Assembly: GCA_017744415.1 (NCBI GenBank)
Contig: JAGIBJ010000070.1
Location: forward strand, 1 to 35,508
DNA: 35,508 nucleotides
Direction: 5' to 3'
Source: Solirubrobacteraceae bacterium
GTDB lineage: Bacteria > Actinomycetota > Thermoleophilia > Solirubrobacterales > Solirubrobacteraceae
The position numbers and the translations under genes were made by a program. Each line of letters opens with the position of its first letter. Within the stretch, counting starts at the first letter, position 1. The notes beneath the pieces are model-generated. The model saw only the letters and a program-made list of their open reading frames with translations. It had not been told where the DNA came from and did no database searches. Of this stretch, positions 30,903 to 35,508 are shown one piece after another.

Positions 30903-31913
30903 ATGCGGATCGGCATCCTCACCGGCGGCGGAGACTGCCCCGGGCTCAACGCGGTCATCCGGGCGGTCGTGCGCTCGGCCTACCTCACGGACGATGAGAT
31001 CATCGGTTTCCGTGATGGCTGGGGAGGGGTGCTCGACGACGCCACCGTGCCCCTCGGCATCGACCGGATCGCGGGCATCCTCCCGCGCGGCGGCACCATC
31101 CTCGGCACCTCGCGCCGCAGCGCCCTCGAGCACCGCGACGTGGTCGCGCAGCGCTTCGCCGAGCACCGGCTCGACGGGATGATCGCCATCGGTGGCAACG
31201 GCACGCTCTTCGCCGCGAACGAACTCGCCGCCGACCACCCGATCGTCGGCGTGCCGAAGACGATCGACAACGACCTCTCCGGCACCGACCGCACCTTCGG
31301 CTTCGACACCGCCGTGCAGATCGCGTGCGACGCCATCGACCGCCTCCACACCACGGCCGAGAGCCACTACCGCACGCTCGTCGTCGAGGTGATGGGCCGC
31401 AACGCCGGCTGGATCGCGCTGCACGCCGGGCTCGCCGGCGGCGCCGACGTGATCCTCGTGCCCGAGCGGCCATTCGACATCGACGAGGTGGCCGAGCGGG
31501 TGCTGCGCCGCCGCAGCCGCGGGCGGTCGTTCTCGATCGTCGTCGTCGCGGAAGGCGCGGCACCGAAGGACGGCGATCTCGTCACGAAGGGCCGCCTCGA
31601 TCCGCTGGGCCGGCCGCTGCTCGGCGGCATCGGCCACTGGCTCGAGCAGGAGCTGGAGGAGCGCACGGGCGCGGAGACGCGCGCGGTGGTGCTCGGTCAC
31701 GTGCAGCGCGGCGGCACCCCGACGGCCTACGACCGCGTGCTCGCGAGCCGCCTCGGCCAGCACGCGCACCTCGCCGTGCGCGATGGTGCGTTCGGCCACA
31801 TGGTCGCGCTGCGCGGGTCGAGCATCGAGCGCGTGCCGCTGGCGGATGCCACGGCCCACCTGCACACGATCAGCGACGAAGAACTCGATCTCGCCGAGGC
31901 GTTCCTGGGATGA
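30903..31913 (+). CDS. pfkA: 6-phosphofructokinase (PfkA family)
   Basis: 336 residues, typical for the bacterial PFK subunit. Motifs: LTGGGDCPGLNAVIR (phosphate-binding), GTSRRSAL, IGGNGTLFAA, PKTIDNDLSGTD with Asp122 and Asp124 as catalytic base and partner, VMGRNAGWIA, and HVQRGGTPTAYDR. It phosphorylates fructose 6-phosphate in glycolysis. Gly100 (E. coli Gly104 position) speaks for ATP rather than pyrophosphate, while Lys119 (position 124) is the residue seen in the group with PPi enzymes and actinobacterial ATP enzymes. Asn99 stands where E. coli has Asp103, which helps bind Mg-ATP. ATP is the likelier donor, but this combination leaves doubt. Confidence 0.95.
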   Translation: MRIGILTGGGDCPGLNAVIRAVVRSAYLTDDEIIGFRDGWGGVLDDATVPLGIDRIAGILPRGGTILGTSRRSALEHRDVVAQRFAEHRLDGMIAIGGNGTLFAANELAADHPIVGVPKTIDNDLSGTDRTFGFDTAVQIACDAIDRLHTTAESHYRTLVVEVMGRNAGWIALHAGLAGGADVILVPERPFDIDEVAERVLRRRSRGRSFSIVVVAEGAAPKDGDLVTKGRLDPLGRPLLGGIGHWLEQELEERTGAETRAVVLGHVQRGGTPTAYDRVLASRLGQHAHLAVRDGAFGHMVALRGSSIERVPLADATAHLHTISDEELDLAEAFLG

Positions 31914-31964
31914 CTCTCGTCCAGTGTTGACGGGCTGCTGGCGACATTCAGGGCCGAAGGCCAT

Positions 31965-31970
31965 TACGTT
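31965..31970 (+). promoter_or_regulatory. -10 box TACGTT, predicted leaderless GTG start
   Basis: TACGTT ends 7 nt before GTG 31978. It favours this GTG over the one at 31971, which is out of frame with the lipobox. Confidence 0.55.
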
Positions 31971-31977
31971 GTGCGAC

Positions 31978-32685
31978 GTGCGTACCCCGCTGACCATCCT
32001 GCTCGCCGCGGCCGCGCTCGGCCTTGCCGCCTGTGGTTCCGACGACAAGTCGGCCTCCGAGGGCTCCACGCCGACCACCGCCGACGGCGCCGTCGACACC
32101 TCGGCCGCGCTCGCGAACGCGGTCAAGGAGAGCTCCTGCAAGAAGGTCGAGAAGCCCAAGCCGAAGTCGGTCGACACCCCGAAGCCGAAGGGCAAGCTCG
32201 ACCCGAGCAAGGACTACTACGTCAACCTCGACACGAACTGTGGCTCGATCTCGATCAAGCTCGACGTGAAGGACAACCCGAAGACGGCCAACGTCCTCGC
32301 GACCCTCGCGAAGGCCGGCTACTACGACAACACCGCCTTCCACCGCGTGGTGAAGGGCTGGGTCGTGCAGGGCGGCGATCCGAAGGGCGACGGCACGGGT
32401 GGCCCGGACTGGCGCGTCGTCGAAGCCCCGTCGAAGAACGCGAAGTACTCCCGCGGCGTGGTCGCGATGGCGAAGACGGCCACGGATCCGGACGGCGCCT
32501 CGGGCAGCCAGTTCTTCATCGTCGTCGGCATCGACGCCGGCCTGCCGCCGCAGTACGCGATCGCCGGCAAGGTGAAGACGGGCCGCAAGGCCGTCGACGC
32601 CATCAGCAACCTCGGCGCCGACGGGGCCGATGGCCCGCCCGCCACCCCCGTGGTCATCACGAAGGCCACGCTCGAGGTCAAGTAG
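31978..32685 (+). CDS. Lipoprotein peptidyl-prolyl cis-trans isomerase (cyclophilin)
   Basis: 235 residues. The N-terminus is a lipoprotein signal with lipobox LAAC (Cys19), so the protein is anchored to the outer face of the membrane. A charged linker (KKVEKPKPKSVDTPKPKGK) of about 60 residues follows. The cyclophilin domain has NCGSISIKLDV, NVLATLAKAGYYDNTAFHRV, VVQGGDPKGDGTGGPDW, GVVAMAKTA and SGSQFFIVVG; the Phe-x-Arg (FHRV) catalytic arginine and the GSQFFI motif are intact. It should help fold exported proteins, of which this window encodes many. 14 nt after its stop begins the SpoT-like gene. Confidence 0.94.
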   Translation: MRTPLTILLAAAALGLAACGSDDKSASEGSTPTTADGAVDTSAALANAVKESSCKKVEKPKPKSVDTPKPKGKLDPSKDYYVNLDTNCGSISIKLDVKDNPKTANVLATLAKAGYYDNTAFHRVVKGWVVQGGDPKGDGTGGPDWRVVEAPSKNAKYSRGVVAMAKTATDPDGASGSQFFIVVGIDAGLPPQYAIAGKVKTGRKAVDAISNLGADGADGPPATPVVITKATLEVK

Positions 32686-32699
32686 CGGGGTGGGTGATC

Positions 32700-33308
32700 G
32701 TGCCGGTCACCCAGCTCAGTCCCCGATTCCACGATGCGCTGGCGTATGCCGCGGCGCACTTCCAGGGGCGTTCGCGGCCCAACACGCGGGTGCCGGGCAT
32801 CGCCCACGCGATGGCCGTCGCCGCGCTCGTGATCGACCTCGCCGACGATGAGGACGAGGCGATCGCCGCGCTCCTGCACGACGTCGTCGAGGACGGCGGC
32901 GGACTCGCCGCGCTCAAGGAGATCGAGGAGCGCTGGGGGAGCGTCGTGTCGGGCCTCGTCGCCGAGTGCAGCGACGAACTCGAGCCGACCGATCGCACCT
33001 GGCGCCAGCGCAAGGCCGCCGATCTCGCCACCTACCCGGTGAAGTCGGCCGGGGCGCTGCGCATCGCGCTCGCCGACAAGACCGACAACACCCACACCCT
33101 GCTGCGCGCGCTCCAGACCGAAGGCGACGCGCTCTTCGCCCGCCACGCGGCCGGCGACCGTGCCACCTTCCTCTGGTACTACGAGGCGCTCGCCAGCGCG
33201 CTTGCGGCGCGCGCCGACGAGCTCGGCCCCGGCGGCCGCGCACTCCTGTGCGAGTTCCGCAACACCGTCGCGCAACTCTCCGCATTCGCTGCACCCCTGG
33301 CCCGCTAA
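32700..33308 (+). CDS. SpoT/MESH1-like HD-domain hydrolase
   Basis: 202 residues from GTG 32700. The HD set of SpoT-type (p)ppGpp hydrolases is present: His36, His60-Asp61 and Glu64-Asp65 in ALLHDVVEDGG, and Asp126 in ALADKTDN. The spacings (24 residues between the two His, 66 from His60 to Asp126) match SpoT. There is no synthetase or TGS/ACT domain, so it is a small stand-alone hydrolase like MESH1. Substrate is inferred; related small HD enzymes also act on NADPH or other nucleotides. The start GTG 32700 has GGGG 9 nt upstream; GTG 32694 would add two residues. Probably co-transcribed with the cyclophilin gene. Its TAA stop is part of the next gene's -10 box. Confidence 0.85.
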   Translation: MPVTQLSPRFHDALAYAAAHFQGRSRPNTRVPGIAHAMAVAALVIDLADDEDEAIAALLHDVVEDGGGLAALKEIEERWGSVVSGLVAECSDELEPTDRTWRQRKAADLATYPVKSAGALRIALADKTDNTHTLLRALQTEGDALFARHAAGDRATFLWYYEALASALAARADELGPGGRALLCEFRNTVAQLSAFAAPLAR

Positions 33309-33311
33309 GTT
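33306..33311 (+). promoter_or_regulatory. -10 box TAAGTT, overlapping the upstream stop codon
   Basis: TAAGTT includes the TAA stop of the HD gene and ends 6 nt before ATG 33318. Confidence 0.5.
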
Positions 33312-33317
33312 CCCGGC

Positions 33318-33614
33318 ATGACCCGGATCGCGGACCTGTCCATCGGCTCCTCGGAGTTCGACCCGCCCTTCATCAAGATCATGGAGGAGAGCGGCCTCGA
33401 GCGCGAGGAGTTCGAGGGGCTCGACTACTTCACGTGGACGCCCTTCTTCGTGATCGCCGGCGCCACCGTCGCGCCGAAGATCCGCGTGCACGGAGATCAC
33501 ACGCACTTCGAGGGCGCGACGATCGACGTGCCCGACGACGAGGTCGAGTACTTCTACGAGGCGCTGCCGCACCTGCTGGCCCAGGTGTACGAGGCCGAAG
33601 AGGACGACGAGTAG
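33318..33614 (+). CDS. Acidic small protein of unknown function
   Basis: 98 residues, strongly acidic (ending AEEDDE). Recognisable pieces are IADLSIGSSEFDPPFIKIME, FEGLDYFTWTPFFVIAGATV and VEYFYEALPHLLAQVYEAE. No signal peptide and no membrane helix long enough to be certain. A mixed alpha/beta fold is likely. No family recognised. It lies in a + strand run with the SpoT-like gene 9 nt upstream; a TAAGTT box and a strong hairpin right after the stop suggest that it is also transcribed alone. Confidence 0.7.
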   Translation: MTRIADLSIGSSEFDPPFIKIMEESGLEREEFEGLDYFTWTPFFVIAGATVAPKIRVHGDHTHFEGATIDVPDDEVEYFYEALPHLLAQVYEAEEDDE

Positions 33615-33621
33615 GCGCTCC

Positions 33622-33651
33622 GCGCCTGCGCGCCCAACCGCGCGCAGGCGC
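33622..33651 (+). terminator. 12-bp hairpin
   Basis: GCGCCTGCGCGC (33622-33633) pairs perfectly with GCGCGCAGGCGC (33640-33651), loop CCAACC. It begins 7 nt after the stop of the acidic small protein. Confidence 0.75.
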
Positions 33652-33785
33652 CGAGCTGGGCGGTACGGTGGATTCCGGCGCCCGGCCACTGTCCCGGCCG
33701 AGCGGTGCCACGGGATGGTCGCCGTCCCGTTGCGCGCTGCTGGCGTCGTGCGGCAACGAGCAGCGAGCAACGGAGACGACCGAAC

Positions 33786-34220
33786 GTGGGGTGGCGCAAC
33801 TGGATCGAGGGGGTCCATGCCCAGCGCCGCCGACGCGGCCGCGCCCCCGGCTTCTTCGACGCCCGCGGTGATGATCCGCTCGAGGTCGTTGGCGCCGAAC
33901 TCTGCACGGCGGAGATCGACATCGTCACCGGCGGCGGGATCGGCGTGCGAGACCTCGACGCCTACCTCGTCCGCGACGCCCGCAACCTCGCCGATCCCAA
34001 CGCGATCGTCGTGCAGTCGCTCGATGCCCGCCGGCTCGCGTTCCTCGATCGCCCGCTCGCCGCCTCGTACGCGCCCGCGTTCGATCTCCTGCGGGCCGAT
34101 GCGCGGGTGCGGGCCACGGCATCCCGGGCGTCGACCTCGGCACCGTGGGCGATCACGCTCTACGTCGATCGGGCGTTGCTCGAGGAGCTGCGCGACACCG
34201 CCGACGAGTCGCCCATCTGA
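33786..34220 (+). CDS. Small protein with a HIRAN-like domain
   Basis: 144 residues from GTG 33786. A basic, tryptophan-containing N-terminus (VGWRNWIEGVHAQRRRRGRA) is followed by EVVGAELCTAEIDIV, DAYLVRDARNLADPNAIVVQ and SLDARRLAFLDRPLAASYAP. The sequence Lx-(D/E)-x-x-N-x-x-DPNAI-x-V, then a strand and an AxxxAP helix, is the HIRAN pattern. HIRAN domains bind DNA ends in HLTF/Rad5-type helicases, and many bacterial proteins consist of little else. Function unknown. GGAG lies 10 nt before the GTG. The 170 nt before it hold the hairpin at 33622-33651 and a TACGGT at 33663-33668 that is too far to make a leaderless start. Confidence 0.6.
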   Translation: MGWRNWIEGVHAQRRRRGRAPGFFDARGDDPLEVVGAELCTAEIDIVTGGGIGVRDLDAYLVRDARNLADPNAIVVQSLDARRLAFLDRPLAASYAPAFDLLRADARVRATASRASTSAPWAITLYVDRALLEELRDTADESPI

Positions 34221-34258
34221 GCTCGGCCCGGCGGCCGACGTAGGCGCCGCGGCGGGCG

Positions 34259-34264
34259 TAGGCT
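34259..34264 (+). promoter_or_regulatory. tenA: -10 box TAGGCT, predicted leaderless
   Basis: TAGGCT ends 8 nt before ATG 34273. A similar word, GTAGGCGCCGCG, lies directly upstream as an imperfect direct repeat. Confidence 0.5.
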
Positions 34265-34272
34265 CCGCGCCC

Positions 34273-34932
34273 ATGCGCTTCGATCTCGAGCTGCGCGACG
34301 CGGCCGGCGATGCCTGGGCCGCGCAGCTCGCTCACCCGTTCGTGACCGGGCTCGGCGACGGAACGCTCCCGCGGGAGCGGTTCCAGCACTACGTCGCGCA
34401 GGACTACCTCTTTCTCGTCGACTACGGCCGCCTGCTGGCGCTCGCCACCGCCCGGGCGCCCGACCTCCCGACGATGCGGCGATTCGCCGAGCTCACCCAG
34501 TCGATCCTCGTCACCGAGATGAACCTCCATCGCGGCTTCGCGGCCGAGTGGGGGATCAGCGAGCCTGAGCTCGTCGCGGCGCGCCCCGAGCCGGCGACCC
34601 TTGGCTACGTCGACTTCCTCGTACGCACCGCGGCCATCGGCGACTTCGCCGAGCTCGCCGCCGCGCTGCTGCCGTGCATGTGGAGCTACGCCGAGATCGG
34701 CACGCAGCTTTCGACCGCGCGCGCGGAGGGTCGTGCGGATCCCGGGCCCTACAGCGCGTGGGTCGACACCTACGCGTCAGCGGAGTTCGGCGGGCTCTCC
34801 GACTGGTGCCGCGCGCTCGTCGACGAGATCTCGGCCGACGCGGGCCCGGCGGTGCGCGGCCGGATGCGCGCGGCGTTCCGCACGGCCGTCGAGCACGAGG
34901 TGCGGTTCTGGGAAAGCAGCTGGCAGCGCTGA
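34273..34932 (+). CDS. tenA: TenA-family aminopyrimidine aminohydrolase / thiaminase II
   Basis: 219 residues. All-helical fold with the family marks: FVTGLGDGTLPRERFQHYVA, QDYLFLVDYGR, ALLPCMWSYAEIG with catalytic Cys135, at the same number as in B. subtilis TenA, and EHEVRFWESSW with Glu209 as the likely partner acid. TenA hydrolyses 4-amino-5-aminomethyl-2-methylpyrimidine, a thiamin breakdown product, for salvage. The N-terminus is complete. Its stop codon lies within a palindrome that also contains the stop of the opposing gene, four bases away. Confidence 0.93.
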   Translation: MRFDLELRDAAGDAWAAQLAHPFVTGLGDGTLPRERFQHYVAQDYLFLVDYGRLLALATARAPDLPTMRRFAELTQSILVTEMNLHRGFAAEWGISEPELVAARPEPATLGYVDFLVRTAAIGDFAELAAALLPCMWSYAEIGTQLSTARAEGRADPGPYSAWVDTYASAEFGGLSDWCRALVDEISADAGPAVRGRMRAAFRTAVEHEVRFWESSWQR

Positions 34933-34941
34933 GCGCTCAGC
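34928..34941. terminator. Perfect palindrome containing both stop codons
   Basis: GCTGAGCGCTCAGC is a 14-base perfect palindrome that contains the TGA of tenA (34930-34932) and the TGA of the opposing gene (34937-34939). As a terminator it would be a short stem; it may just be a compact gene junction. Confidence 0.35.
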
Positions 34942-35508
34942 CGCAAATCGAAGCGCTCGTGGCGCCGGGCTGCAGGCACCGCATGAGCACGGTGACGCGG
35001 CCGCGCTTGCCCACCTTGTAGCGGGCGACGCGCCCGACGCGGCCCGGGGCCGTGACCCACACCTCCACCTTGGCGCCGTCGCGCAGGGCGCGGCCGACGA
35101 GCGCACCGCGGAGCGAGAGCTTGCCGTCCTTGCGGAGCTGGAACGTGCTCTTGGACTTCGCCGGCGGGCAGCCGGCCGACGTGCCACCGGAGCAGCGGAT
35201 CGTGGCCGTGGTGCCGGGTGTGGCGGGATCGACGATGAGCGTGAGGAAGCGTGAGTAACCGCGGCTTGCGGTCGTGACGATGCGCGGCTTGATCTCGGCG
35301 TCGACGCGGAGCGTGGCGCCACCGGGCGCGCCGGGCCCAGGCGTGGAGATCGTCACCGGGGGCGTGGCGCCGGTCTCGCCGAGCGGCACGTTGCCGCCGC
35401 CGGGGGCGGGCGTCGCCGTGGTCGCCGGGGCGCTGGTCGGCGCCGGCGTAGCGGCCGCGGCCCTGGCCGGATCGGGCCTGAAATGGCCGATCGCCTCCGC
35501 CGCGGACC
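34937..35508 (-). CDS. Secreted-type protein, C-terminal part (5' end outside window)
   Basis: The frame is open from the window edge to TGA 34937. The visible part starts with an Ala/Pro/Thr linker (ARAAAATPAPTSAPATTATP), then a beta-rich domain: RGYSRFLTLIVDPATPGTTA, IRCSGGTSAGCPP, LRGALVGRALRDGAKVEVWV, TAPGRVGRVARYKVGKRGRV and a final MRCLQPGATSASICG. The four to five cysteines suggest disulfides. I have seen this kind of C-terminal domain (RCxG ... GCP ... GRVARY ... RCLxPG) repeatedly in exported proteins of this bacterial group; no function is known to me. GTG 35389 is not a credible start because the linker continues upstream. Confidence 0.7.
   Translation of the reverse strand, partial: SAAEAIGHFRPDPARAAAATPAPTSAPATTATPAPGGGNVPLGETGATPPVTISTPGPGAPGGATLRVDAEIKPRIVTTASRGYSRFLTLIVDPATPGTTATIRCSGGTSAGCPPAKSKSTFQLRKDGKLSLRGALVGRALRDGAKVEVWVTAPGRVGRVARYKVGKRGRVTVLMRCLQPGATSASICG

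Noticed and set aside
30801..32210. Long - strand frame opposite pfkA that runs into 30525-30800
   Set aside because: The part over pfkA and the cyclophilin gene is antisense shadow; only its last 91 codons are kept as a weak candidate.

Overview
The window is about 35.5 kb of very GC-rich DNA from an actinobacterium. Gene content fits a member of the Thermoleophilia/Solirubrobacterales best: several secreted all-beta proteins with Pro/Thr linkers, HtaA-like secreted modules, a DUF3159-type membrane protein, a catalase-free and transposon-free housekeeping neighbourhood, and -10 boxes of the TANNNT type placed directly in front of start codons. That assignment is an inference from protein style, not from a marker gene. 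I see no rRNA, tRNA, CRISPR, phage or insertion sequence.

Layout. 1-4.7 kb (+): the 3' end of a secreted protein, an amidase-signature hydrolase, a low-molecular-weight tyrosine phosphatase and a secreted protein of unknown function. 4.8-10.3 kb (-): a DUF3159-type protein coupled to a large membrane protein, a Pro/Tyr-rich membrane protein with an HESMH metalloprotease-like motif, a RidA-family protein and a two-module HtaA-like secreted protein. 10.3-13.5 kb: aconitase AcnA (+) with a Crp-type palindrome in the divergent control region. 13.5-15.8 kb: two ArsC-family paralogues on the - strand around an MpaB-like gene on the + strand; one paralogue has lost its catalytic residues. 15.8-18.7 kb (-): a 940-residue secreted CARDB plus HEMFH zinc-protease-like protein. 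18.8-21.5 kb: a small membrane protein, a secreted SH3-like protein, and a PadR regulator overlapping a polytopic membrane protein. 21.5-25.1 kb (+): an acyl-CoA dehydrogenase of the long type, an HtaA-like secreted protein and a PGPGW-type membrane protein. 25.1-26.0 kb (-): a two-helix membrane protein and a small CxCxxC protein. 26.0-30.6 kb (+): a secreted von Willebrand A domain fused to a lipase-like hydrolase, a hexapeptide acetyltransferase, an SRPBCC-like protein and a luciferase-like monooxygenase. 30.9-34.9 kb (+): phosphofructokinase, lipoprotein cyclophilin, a SpoT-like HD hydrolase, an acidic small protein, a HIRAN-like protein and TenA. The - strand edge holds a 5'-truncated secreted protein.

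Central metabolism is represented by aconitase, phosphofructokinase and the acyl-CoA dehydrogenase; stress and signalling by the HD (p)ppGpp hydrolase, tyrosine phosphatase, RidA and ArsC; salvage by TenA. About a third of the genes encode exported or membrane proteins.

Three cross-cutting signals stand out. (1) At least 13 genes have TANNNT ending 6-8 nt before the start codon and no Shine-Dalgarno, which predicts leaderless mRNAs; only a handful (aconitase, the SH3-like protein, the HtaA-like protein, coupled genes) have a clear ribosome-binding site. (2) A near-identical inverted repeat with the arm GAGCCGCTGATTTCC occurs three times, each time just 3' of a - strand gene. (3) Strong GC-rich hairpins without U-tracts sit at most gene ends, several between convergent genes.
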